Assembly: GCA_031772625.1 (NCBI GenBank)
Contig: CM062817.1
Span: 888,880,184 to 888,944,183, forward strand
Reading direction: 5' to 3'
DNA: 64,000 bases
DNA from: Pinus tabuliformis
Taxonomy: Eukaryota; Streptophyta; Pinopsida; Pinales; Pinaceae
A program made the position numbers and the translations under genes. Each line of letters begins with the position of its first letter. Positions within the stretch are counted from its first letter, which is position 1. The notes beneath the pieces are model-generated. The model ran no database searches. It was not told the origin of the DNA and saw only the letters and a list, made by a program, of their open reading frames with translations. Positions 31,099 through 41,389 of this stretch are shown piece after piece.

Positions 31099-31984
31099 TG
31101 CTGATTTTTTAAGTGAAATAGATATAAGCACTAACTTATGAAAAACTGATAATTACTTCTAATGATTTAGATATTATTTTACCACTTCCAATTTATCATT
31201 AAGAAACTACAGTTCAGAAATTCAACCATAAATGCATTTAAGGACAATATAGATCACAATGCAAAAAGACAACACAATATTTACCCTGGGAAACCCCACT
31301 TCGGGGAAAACCCAACAACCTTTTCCTTAGATAAATTCTTCAATTCAATAAGAGATACACCTAATTCTTCTAGTCAGTATGATGGTCAAACTGACCAACA
31401 ATACAATGGTCAAACATGGTTGAATTTACCTCTAGCCAAGACCAACAACTTTGGCCTTGTCTAATCTACCTAGGCCGAATTTTAGCTTCCTATATTCTGT
31501 CCAAAAACTTGGCCCTGATGCTTAGAATAAGTTGCCCATAACTTCGACCTGCTACTCGTATTCCTAGAAATTCACATGTGAGAAGTCAAAGAGAGAGAGA
31601 TATGCTTGAGATAATATTTCCTTCTTTGTCCTCCTTATTCTTTGCTTGGATGTCCATAATATATCTTGTCCTATGTGAGATCAAATGGTGTCTTGTGGAG
31701 TAGGCTGACTGCCTTATATATAATGTTTTTCTAGTCTGAATGTATGTCCATTCACTGGGGCCGACTTGAACTGAAGGAGGGTCGTCTTAACAAGTTTGGA
31801 GCCAAAATTTCAAAATTTGAAATTTGAAAATTTCTCTTTTGATACCAACATGAATGTCTTATATTAATTATTTCAAGGGCTAATCAATAAAAATGATATG
31901 AAGAACATGTATTACAATTTTATTATATAATTCAAGGGATAAAATATTAATTATGAAGAGTAAGCATAGCTACAAAATTCAACA
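31099..31984 (-). repeat. 5' LTR of copia element 2
   Basis: It is an 886-bp block with imperfect terminal inverted repeats (TGCTGA and TCAACA on the plus strand), directly next to the primer site. CCCC(N5)GGGG occurs at 31294-31306 as in copia element 1. The ends near ATTATGAAGA...ACAAAATTCAACA are similar in both LTRs, so the two elements are related but not the same family. Confidence 0.65.
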
Positions 31985-33021
31985 ATGGTTTCATCTCAAA
32001 GTTCAAATATGTTATGTGAATCTTCATTTTTCATCCATAATATTATGAAATTCAAAATATTTCTCTATTTGGTGCACCTACGTAAAGACCTATGTTTTAT
32101 CAAACTTATTTAATTCAACCTTGGAAAGGTTCACTCCTTCAAGAATCCATCCATGAGTAGGTCCACAATTAGAGTCAAATTCACTTGAAAATTCCTTATA
32201 ATTCACAAGTTGTTCAACTTTAATATTACCTTTATTTTCATGAATCCCCTTTTGTTAGGGTCCTATGATTCATAGGATCAAGTGATGATTGAATATTTCC
32301 TTTCAGTATATCAAATTGTAAATAATATTAATATTGCATATTGCAAATGATTTCCAAAAAAAAAAAATAGAAATAGAAATAAAAAATGAAAGGAGGGTAT
32401 ATAAAAGAAAAATAGAATAAAAGAAAAAAAAAAACGGATAAAAATAACCCCATGAAAAGAAAAAAAAGTGAAAGTGATGTAAATTCAAATGCCACTAGGA
32501 GAAAAATAATTTTGTTGTGAAAAATAAATTAGGGATTGTGTGCAGCTTGTCTTCAATGACACAGTCACAGATCTTTGTTTGAATCAACAGTATAATCATG
32601 GCCAAACACATTTGAATTTTTGTTGTTAGAATAAAGAATAACTTAACCAAACTGTTTAAACTTGGTTAAAAGTACGTAGATAGGTGAAGAAATCGATCCA
32701 ATTATCTAAGATGGATGAATAATTTAAGTTGTAAGTTAGAGTTTAGATTAGGATAGTATCTCTCCTTCAAATGAAAATAATAATGGTTTGCACATTTCAA
32801 TGCACCCTTAGTTGGTAGAAGATGGGCCTTTCTTTTAAAAGTTAGCATAAAAAGTAATTAAAATGATAGCTTGAAGGTTTTTAAAGCCATATGGTTTTTA
32901 GCCTAAGTTGGACACTTATAAAACACGAGTGAAAAAAGACAAAGTGTTTGTCGTGTAGTAGATAAACGACAGGCCCGAGTGATGATATATGTCAAGTCAC
33001 GATGGTGATTGATGGTTGATA
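31985..33021. other. Unassigned DNA with an A-rich purine tract
   Basis: From about 32353 to 32470 the plus strand is nearly all A and G with few C or T. No gene is supported. The right end is continuous with 40834 onward across the LTR element inserted at 33027. Confidence 0.5.
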
Positions 33022-33026
33022 AGGCC
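33022..33026. repeat. Target-site duplication, left copy (aggcc)
   Basis: aggcc lies directly left of the LTR at 33027 and again at 40829-40833, directly right of the second LTR. This exact 5-bp match proves the limits of the insertion. Confidence 0.9.
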
Positions 33027-34062
33027 TGTTACAAGGAAAAGTGTCTATGCAGAACTGCTAATCCCACTAAGGTGTGGTAGCTACCTTAGAAACAAACAAA
33101 GTAAAACTACTTTCGTTTTCCTTTATGAAAGATAGATGAGAGAAGAATAAAGGAGACCAACCTCTGTCTTGCGCTTGGCTCCTAGTTCGATTCCGCTCTC
33201 TTCTGATAGTCCTTTGCTACTTGCTTCCTTGTACACCCAGCTTCACAGAGTACCTGTAGAATCAAAGTAGCATAACACTATACAAGAACATAGATCTATT
33301 ATCATAAATAATCTAGGATCAGATGTAAATTGACCATACAAATGCATAAAACATAAACGACACAAGAGTATGGAGGAAAACTTGAATATCTTTATTGATA
33401 ATCAAGAAAGAGCCAAGAGAGTTACAACCAGTTGTTCTGACCCAGCATCATCCTCTCAGCAAGTAAGCCCTTCTTCACCTCATGCAAAGCTTAGATCACC
33501 CAACACTATGATGTTGCCTCAAGAAACTAATAACAATTCCTTACAAGATGCAAAATTCCAGCCTCTGGATCTCGGGGATGAGGGATCCATATATAGATAT
33601 TTGTAAGGGAGATGAGTCAGCTTGTGATTTGATTAGTGTCTTCCGTCTGATAGTTCTTGCTTCCACTTGGAGATTGATGATCTCTTACTCATCCTTGGTC
33701 AAATTCAGAGAGGCAAGTGTCATAGGAGAAGTTTCTGGAATATTCCATGCCTCTCCACCTCGCGGATTGACACTGCCATTTGTCACTTCTAGCCCATCAC
33801 ACCCCATAGAAGGGCTTTTTGAAATGCAACGCACCCACAAAGTGTACTTAGGTGAGATGCAACGCACTTTGCCTATGGAGCAGGTGAAATGATCCTGTTT
33901 TGACCAGTTATGAGTAGTTTTTCATGGAGAACTTCTAGGAGAAGCTGTAATCAATTGACCTTGTTCCTTTAGGGGTTAGAACAACATTTTTAGGGACTTA
34001 GGAGCCCTTGGTTTATGGACATTTTATGCTTGGGGTTGCAGTGCCCAAAAATGTCTATAACA
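33027..34062 (-). repeat. 3' LTR of the gag-protease element
   Basis: In plus orientation it starts TGTTACAAGG and ends CTATAACA. It matches 39793-40828 over its whole length. The first bases would be TGTTATAG in the unmutated form, giving an eight-base inverted repeat with the other end. Confidence 0.9.
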
Positions 34063-34078
34063 GTTGCCCCCTAAAGCA
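34063..34078 (-). promoter_or_regulatory. Polypurine-like tract of the gag-protease element
   Basis: On the minus strand TTTAGGGGGCAAC lies directly before the 3' LTR. This position and composition fit plus-strand priming and confirm the minus orientation. Confidence 0.55.
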
Positions 34079-35242
34079 TGAGGTCGTTAATCTTTTTTGA
34101 TGTCGGGTGAAATGCTTTATCATGAGGATCCGAAGTTCTTTCAAGCTGGGAGGAGACCTGTAATAAGATACAATACAATACATTATCTTCACAATATTTT
34201 CATGATCTAGCTGAGGCGGGCATTCCCATGCTCAGCTTTATAAATTCATTTTCATGTACATAGGACAGACAATCGTCTGACTGTAGACTGATGATTCTGG
34301 TAGAGCCATCATCCCTTTGATTGGATGATTATCTGTGCAGCAACGATGTACATTTGATGTCTTTATTTCCCTAAATATATTTCGCAGCCCGGATGGATGA
34401 AACTAGATCTGGGGTCTTCAATCTTGTTCGATCTTCACTCGAAGTACAAGTCGATCCATGTGAGAGATGTTCTAGAGTCGAACATGGAAAGACATCACCT
34501 GATTACCAGCCAATGATGTAAGTTGTTAACAGGCACGAGAGGAATCACCGATAATGATAATGACCCTCAAGGTACTGCAGTACAATTCACGTGGTGTGAA
34601 TAAAGGACTTGGCGTCGAACACCACGCGAAATCTTTTGGTCAAAGGCCATTGATGTAAACCTGTCGCTGGAAGTGAGAAACTTGCCATTGAGGCATGCAA
34701 GCTTCAAAGTACTGAAAGGGGTGTCCCTAGATCGACTTCTTGGATAATGAGCTGATGTCAACAAGAATCGATCCGTCATAGGAGGGCCTTAATGAATCCC
34801 ACATCAATGACACGGAATGGAGCAAATGATTTTAATGGAGGTGAAAACGATCTGGTGATATAAGGTTCAGGGTGGCGGTCATGAAAGAATGGAGCGTAAA
34901 TGTATTGCAGCGGGTGAGACACAGGTGAATTCTCTGAGTGACTTCTCTTGAACATATCGGCGACACTGACGTGATGGATTGGTAGCATTAACCCCAAATG
35001 TGGATGGTGTGATGGGACCATGGTGATGTGACCGGTGAATGAAACAACCCAACCCGACTTGGATGCGAAGTGAAAGTGTCATGTTCAAGAGCGACTTGCT
35101 ACCAACAAAGTTTCTTCAAGTTTTCTTCCCAATTTTTCCCCAGTCATTACTGACCAGTACCTCTTTATTTTTGTCAAGCTTGAGGAGGATAACATATGCT
35201 TGTTCTATAATTTTCCCTTCGGGCAAACCCATCGCTATGTTT

Positions 35243-35975
35243 TAACGAGCCTAGCGATAATGAAACTCATTCTTGTATGCTATGGACAAGTTTGTCGCTA
35301 TTAGGTTTCAACGAGTTTAACGACAAAGATAACTCGATCCTTTTAAATTTTAGAGAGTCTGAAAAGGGACGTAAAGGAAACTCCAAAATTCCTTTTTCGT
35401 CATCTAATCCCTTAAGTTCGAAAAAGTATAAAACAATACAGAAGGGATGAATTTTCGATACTTTTAACGAGCTGAACAAAACAAGCGCTCGATCTTTTTG
35501 TGTAATAATCCCTCAGGTCCAAAAAGATTAAAATCTAAAGGAGGGATAGCACTTCCGGTCCTTTTAACGAGCTGGAGAGGCCAATGGCTCAGCAATATTT
35601 TCATATTTTACAAGTCAGTTGAAAAGAGCTTAAAGGAGACTCGTCTTTGAGGAACAAGTGATAAAATTGGGTAGCAACTGATTCCAGGTAAGGTTTGGAA
35701 TTTTCCAATCACGGCAGTGTTACAAGGATGGCTAGCGGGATCACTCTTCGCCGCTGTTCCTCAAAAGGGGTAAACAATCAAATGGAGGTGAATGATTGGC
35801 CGATACAGAGTGGAGGTGATGATGGGAACACGACCAAGGCTTTAAAGGCTGAAGTATTACATTCACGATGATTATTTACAGGGAATTGGTTCATTTTTTA
35901 TTGAGCTTAAATGCTGGGGGAAACATTTGCTCATTGCTTATGTTTATTTTTTAACGAGCATGAAGTCCGCGTTAA
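35243..35975. repeat. Dispersed TTTTAACGAGC hairpin-like repeats
   Basis: TTTTAACGAGC or close variants occur at about 35242, 35308, 35465, 35562 and 35945, with one more (TTTTTAATGAGC) near 38215 beyond the protease frame. In most cases a complementary GCTCG or similar follows 15-30 bases later, so each unit could fold back. Intervening phrases such as 'agtctgaaaaggga-cg-aaaggga' also recur at 35350 and 38270. The units are degenerate and unevenly spaced. The function is unknown. Confidence 0.55.
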
Positions 35976-36513
35976 AACTGCTCGATTAATCCAGTCGTAT
36001 AATAAGAATGTATCATATATGAAAACGGCAATTTTTCAAATCTTTGCCCCACATCCTTTCTTTATGCAAGTTAGGAAACGACCAATCCTACGAGTTTAAA
36101 GGGTTAGAGGACCTACAAATTTAAAAAATAAATGGTCGCTCTTCGCTTGCATGCCAAAAGGTTTGCATGCCCCCAGGTATAAAATAAAGCTTCAAGGTCA
36201 CCTTTTATTCTACCAACAAAACATTTGTTTTATCAGGAAAGGTCTACCTCTTTCAGGTTACCAAAGATTGTTCTATTCACACCGCAAACAAAACACTTCT
36301 TCGGCGATGTCTACCAAAATAGACAAAGGCGAGCCAATCCACTCACATAACTTTGACGAGGGAATCTTATTCCAGTCTAACCCCCTTTTCCAATCACGGA
36401 CGGGAGTACAGACTAGTCATATATCTCTCACAGAAACTTACCCTATACCCGAAGTTTTCCTGCCGAAGCAGACCAGGGTGCATGCCCCCTGGGTTTCAGT
36501 CATGTCCCCTGAA

Positions 36514-36966
36514 TCACTCATGCTCATCAGGTGGACGGACTGGGGATTGATGAGACATTCCTTGTGTGAAAAGACCATTCAGGGATGGTATATGACTATT
36601 TGCTATGTGTGATCCGGGAAATGAAAGCTGGTCTACGAGCTTGACCACTCTTCCTTCGTGCGGAAAACACATTACTCTAAAGAGTGATGAGACAATGGCT
36701 CCCATGCAATAAATATAGTCTCGTCCAAGGAGTATATTATAATCCAGGGGTCCTTGGACTACCATTACGTTCATATGAACAGTTTTCCCTCTCAATGTTA
36801 TGGGCACATTGGGAAGGATCCCTAATGGTCGACTGGTTCCTTTGTCAAAGCCTGTTAGATTTCTTATCCCGGGCAAAAGCGATGGCGAACCAAGCGCTTT
36901 CCAAGCAGTCGAGGAAAGGATACTCACAGAAGCCCCTTCATCTATGATGGTACCGGCCATAACCAT
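36514..36966 (-). pseudogene. Gag-type aspartic protease of the non-autonomous element
   Basis: The frame contains IIDEGASVSILS (active-site D followed by EGAS instead of the usual SGA or TGA), a middle MNVMVVQGPLDYNILLGRDYIY block typical of retropepsin C-terminal halves, and then MCFPHEGRVV. It is in the same frame as the zinc-knuckle ORF upstream. The two are parted by only 66 bp containing TAG and TGA stops, within which PRLPASVPF-IIAQIYRMVMAG reads on. The original protein was therefore one polyprotein. Confidence 0.75.
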
Positions 36967-37032
36967 TCTATATATTTGAGCAATGATTCAGAATGGTACA
37001 CTAGCCGGTAAACGGGGTTTGCCTAGTTGATT

Positions 37033-38085
37033 CTAGTCAAAGGAAACAACTAGTTTGCTTGGAGGTGGGACCAAATAGACGGCTGGGTACGACTCTGACG
37101 AACTTCCTTCCTGCGGTAAAGGAATGGGTAAATTGCCCCCATGTTCAATGGAGTTTGTGCTTACGAAAAGAATTTGGATGGTGTCATCCTTATTCTCTTT
37201 TGTGACTGTATCATCTGAAGATGGAATCTCTGAATGCAAGACCAGGTCAACTGCCGTCTCGACCTTTTGACTTTCGTCTGGTATGGGTTCAGATGGTTTG
37301 TCTTCAATGATAGATGCTTCGGCCGACCACCTGGGCGGGTCAGCCGAATTTTCAACTAGTGACAGACTCGGCAAGAGTTTTTTATATCCAGGAGGAAGTC
37401 GTAACGGTGAAACTGGACGATCGTCCAAAACTCTTTTAGCCTCATCTAAGAAGGGACAACGGTGGACGACATGATCACCTTCGCACAGTTTACAAGGAAA
37501 TCTATATTTTCCTTTTTGTCCTGGGGCTTCACTTTCACTAGTCGACGGTGTGTTTTCAACATGATCATCAGAGGTTGACGACACCGGGTTGTGCAAACGA
37601 GGAGACCAGTCCCTTAAGATCCAAGGGATACAGGGACAATCTCTATGATAGTGGTCTCCTTTGCAAATGACACATGGTGATTGAGGCCTGGTCAGTGCAG
37701 TATGTGGATTTTCGCTAGACGACGCTTGGTTGACCCCTTTCACTTTTTGCTCCTTCTTCTTCTTCTCTTTCTTCTTCTTTTCCTTCTTCTTCTCAGGTAC
37801 TTGATTTTTGGCTTCACCAGCCCCATCAAGCGTAGAGGAAGGAGGAGAGCAGGAATTGGAGGAAGTAGAAGGTTGGTGGGTAACTCTGGAATCGTCTAGT
37901 TGCTGACTCGATTGTTCAGGAATTGCGGTGTTCTGAACGACAGAGGTTGAGAAGAGCCATACGGGCAAGCCGATTGTCAATCCTAGAAGCAACAATGTGG
38001 CCATATGGGGTGCACCAACATCTCCCCAAGAGGAGAAGGGACTAGGATTTCCTCCAAGGGGAATTCCTTGGTTGGTGGACTCCAT
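37033..38085 (-). CDS. Zinc-knuckle gag-like protein of the non-autonomous element
   Basis: The 350-codon frame begins MESTNQGIPL. Residues about 28-48 are hydrophobic (LLLLGLTIGLPVW), unusual for gag. Residues 98-113 are almost all lysine and glutamate. Two zinc knuckles with spacing CX2CX3HX4C lie at C138-C150 (CVICKGDHYHRDC) and C198-C210 (CKLCEGDHVVHRC). The rest is Ser/Pro/Glu-rich. I see no capsid core. The frame is open to a TAG at 37033-37035, beyond which the protease continues. It probably binds RNA. Confidence 0.65.
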   Translation of the reverse strand: MESTNQGIPLGGNPSPFSSWGDVGAPHMATLLLLGLTIGLPVWLFSTSVVQNTAIPEQSSQQLDDSRVTHQPSTSSNSCSPPSSTLDGAGEAKNQVPEKKKEKKKKEKKKKEQKVKGVNQASSSENPHTALTRPQSPCVICKGDHYHRDCPCIPWILRDWSPRLHNPVSSTSDDHVENTPSTSESEAPGQKGKYRFPCKLCEGDHVVHRCPFLDEAKRVLDDRPVSPLRLPPGYKKLLPSLSLVENSADPPRWSAEASIIEDKPSEPIPDESQKVETAVDLVLHSEIPSSDDTVTKENKDDTIQILFVSTNSIEHGGNLPIPLPQEGSSSESYPAVYLVPPPSKLVVSFD

Positions 38086-39771
38086 TCTATCAACCTAAGA
38101 TCAACGTAGGAAAGGTGATGATTATTCCGTTTAAAATAAATTTTAGACGCTTTGACACAACTTGCTTTTTCAATTTTAAAGAGTCGATAAAAAACAAAAG
38201 ATGACTCCAGTCGCCTTCAATTTTTAATGAGCCTGAAGTGACAAGTGCTCAGATGGACCTTTTCCGTTAAGGAGTCTGAAAAGGAACGAAAGGGACTACT
38301 CTGGAAATCTAGGCAGAGGGATTACCAAACCAATCGCAAAACTGCAGAATACTTTTTATGGTACGGCAGTCAATCTTCCCGAATGTTGTGTTCAGTGCAT
38401 TGCGATCAATAGGGCGGCAGACACGGCTTCCTACGGATAAAGGATTAAGCCTATTGTGGTCTCCCAAAATATACTCGACGGTACGTGGGAGCATAAGTCC
38501 GTACTGGCACTTATCATCTCAAAGTGGAGGAATCACCCAACCAACAGTGAGAACAACAGTTACCAGGCTTTACGACGCTGGAATACATCTCTAGCCTAGA
38601 CTTCTAGATGTTGTGCGTTAGGTTCCAAAGCGTTGTTAGATTCATTAAATTTATTTTATAGTTGATCTTGCTTAAGAAATTTGTCTTTCAGGTTCACCGT
38701 GTGATGTAGATGTACAATTCCTAAAATGCAATCTAAGATGATAAACCGTCTTTTATCTTCTTTGTGCAATGAAAATCCTAGCTACGAAGGAAAGAAAGAC
38801 ATAATTCTTTCAACAAAGAGCAAAGAGCACACATTATATGCACTGTCCTAAATCAAACCAATCAAACAGTCTAAATGTAAATGCACTTGCATGTATTTGT
38901 TTTCAGCCTTCTTAATATGTGAATGATAAAAAAGAAAGCTAATGCGCAAATCTGAATTACTTTCAAGCGACAATTACTAACAAGTTTCTTTTCAAATTCA
39001 AATTGAAGACTTGCTTTCGACACTAGAAGGACTACTAATTCAGATCAAATACAATAGTAACAGGGTAATCGACTATCAAGAGCAATCAGACTCTCTTCTA
39101 TGACTGAAAATGACACTTGCGACACTTTCAAATCCAGAAATGACAGTACAATTACGTTACTTTTTTGCAAAGGAGAACTGAAAATGACTCAACAAATACA
39201 CAAAAACATTTACATTTCTTTGCACAATGGAGGCAGAATATCAGCAAGGAAAGGGGTTTCAAACAGAGGTATACTGACCATGGGCAGCAAAACTCATGAA
39301 TAGAACTGAAAAGAATAAACAGAAACCAACATTCAGGAACAATGCCTAGTCTGATCAGCGCACCTGTAACACAGTGAATTTGAAATGCAGCGCACCTACT
39401 ACACTCGGGAAGTGCGCTGAATTTCAGATTCACAGAACAGAGACTACGCTGGGCCAGAGACGAGACTTTGCTTGGGTTCCGGGTCACAGTTTGCAGTTCA
39501 GTTCAGGGATTTTGGCCTAGCAAGTGGTGATCAGTAAATCAACAACAAGGGTAGATCTAAGGAGGTTACTAGAACCACCACAAAGGCAATTAGAGAGTTT
39601 GTAAATCAGTTGTTTAATTCATAAACAAAACCCGGAGATTAACTGAAGCGGCATTTATCTACTTTGCATTTGCATAGCAAATGCAGTTCGAAAGCTACCT
39701 GGCTCAACTTCAGGCTCGGTCTGTAAGTTTATAAAATAAACAAAATGTAGATTAACAAACAACCTAGTCGC

Positions 39772-39789
39772 TCCCCAGGGGAGTCACCA
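39772..39789 (-). promoter_or_regulatory. Primer-binding site of the gag-protease element
   Basis: On the minus strand TGGTGACTCCCCTGGGGA starts three bases after the LTR end. It has the same TGGnGAC...TGGGGA design and the same three-base spacer as the giant gypsy element, so both may use related tRNA primers. Confidence 0.75.
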
Positions 39790-39792
39790 TTT

Positions 39793-40828
39793 TGTTATAG
39801 GGAAAAGTGTCTATGCAGAACTGCTAATCCCACTAAGATGTGGTAGCTACCTTAGAAACAAACAAAGTAAAACTACTTTCATTTTCCTTTATGAAAGATA
39901 CATGAGAGAAGAATAAAGGAGACCAACCTCTGTCTTGCATTTGGCTCCTAGTTCGATTCCTCTCTCTTCTGATAGTCCTTTGCTACTTGCTTCCTTGTAC
40001 ACCTAGCTTCACAGAGTACCTGTAGAATCAAATTAGCATAACACTATACAAGAACATAGATCTATTATCATAAACAATCTAGGATCAGATGTAAATTGAC
40101 CATACAAATGCATAAAACATAAACGACACAAGAGTATGGAGGAAAACTTGAATAACTTTATTGATAATCAAGAAAGAGCCAAGAGAGTTACAACCAGTTG
40201 TTCTGACCCAACATCATCCTCTCAGAAAGTAAGCCCTTCTTCACCTCATGCAAAGCTTAGATCACCCAACACTATGATGTTGCCTCAAGAAACTAACAAC
40301 AATTCCTTACAAGATGCAAAATTCCAGCCTCTGGATCTCTGGGATGAGGGATCCATATATAGATATCTGTAAGGGATACGAGTCAGCTTGTGATTTTATT
40401 AGTGTCTTCCCTCTGATAGTTCTTGCTTCCACTTGGAGATTGATGATCTCTTACTCATCCTTGGTCGAATTCAGAAAGGCAAGTGTCACAGGAGAAGTTT
40501 CTGGAAGATTCCATGCCTCTCCACCTCGTGGATTGACACTGCCATTTGTCACTTCTCGCCCATCGCACCCCATAGAAGGGCTTTTTGAAATGCAACGCAC
40601 CCACAAAGTGTACTTAGGTGAGATGCAACGCACTTTGCCTATGGAGCAGGTGAAATGATCCTGTTTTGACCAGATCTGAGTAGTTTTTCATGGAGAACTT
40701 CTGGGAGAAGCTGTAATCAGTTGACCTTGTTCCTTTAGGGGTTAGAACAACATTTTTAGGGACTTAGGAGCCCTTGGTTTATGGACATTTTATGCTTGGG
40801 GTTGTAGTGCCCAAAAATGTCTATAACA
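39793..40828 (-). repeat. 5' LTR of the gag-protease element
   Basis: In plus orientation it runs from TGTTATAGGG to CTATAACA, 1036 bp, the same length as the partner LTR. Since the element reads leftward, this is the promoter-side LTR. The plus-strand frames inside it are shared with the partner but have no recognisable product. Confidence 0.9.
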
Positions 40829-40833
40829 AGGCC
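40829..40833. repeat. Target-site duplication, right copy (aggcc)
   Basis: It matches 33022-33026 exactly. Confidence 0.9.
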
Positions 40834-40944
40834 TTTCGGCCCCCCCGACCCTTCTAACCTTTATTGGTAGAGGGGAGTCCAAAAAGGTGATTTCCTTTTT
40901 TCGACCCCACCTAATGTGTCATCCCCACATTATTTCACACCGCA

Positions 40945-40962
40945 CCCCCCCCCCCCCCCCCC
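40945..40962. repeat. Poly(C) run of 18
   Basis: Eighteen consecutive C residues are followed at 40981 by another C-rich run. Such runs are prone to slippage and to sequencing error. Confidence 0.9.
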
Positions 40963-41389
40963 AATACAACATACCACCCTCCCCCCCTCCAAAAACTATC
41001 TAACTCCCTCATTCCTGCTAAAACTCCTCGCACCTACAGCGCCTACATCATGTCGGCACCTGTCCAACCATTACCACTATCCATTATGCATTAAAATCCC
41101 CCACCAAATTACCATTTAACCACCAACGACCCCATGCCTCCAATGGATTTTCCCACCAACCTATAACCTCCCGTCATCCATTCTCGTGGTGCCTTTCTCT
41201 TTGTCCAATCTCTTGAATTACCTTTTCGCTCAAATTAATTTCCTTTCAGGCAAGTGAATTCTTTCAGACCCTGAGCAAGAAACCAGGACACCATAGTGCC
41301 AACTTCCCATCGTCACCAAACCACTAGTTACAAGTTTTCCCGGGTAAATCGTATCCCTCATCAACCTTTTCTAGATTCCATTAAAGATC

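Larger units (their letters stand above)
28312..31984 (-). mobile_element. Truncated Ty1/copia element 2 (minus strand)
   Basis: Reading leftward, it has a 5' LTR (31984-31099), a methionine-type primer site, gag (about 30989-30200), protease (about 30051-29800), integrase (about 29640-29100) and the very start of the RT region (28551-28330). The body of RT, RNase H and the 3' LTR are absent. The order gag-PR-IN-RT is diagnostic for Ty1/copia. Confidence 0.8.
33027..40828 (-). mobile_element. Complete non-autonomous LTR element with zinc knuckles and protease only
   Basis: This 7802-bp element has two 1036-bp LTRs, a perfect aggcc target duplication, a primer site and a polypurine-like tract. 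It reads on the minus strand. About 1.7 kb of leader precedes a frame with two zinc knuckles (38085-37033) and an aspartic protease in the same frame (36966-36514). The 2.45 kb between protease and 3' LTR shows no RT, RNase H or integrase that I can recognise. The LTRs differ at about 33 sites (about 3 percent, by eye). It must have used enzymes from another element. Confidence 0.88.

Noticed and set aside
33370..33892. Plus-strand frames repeated at 40136-40658
   Set aside because: They are in the LTRs of an element that reads on the minus strand. Their conservation only reflects LTR duplication, and the two copies differ at many coding positions.
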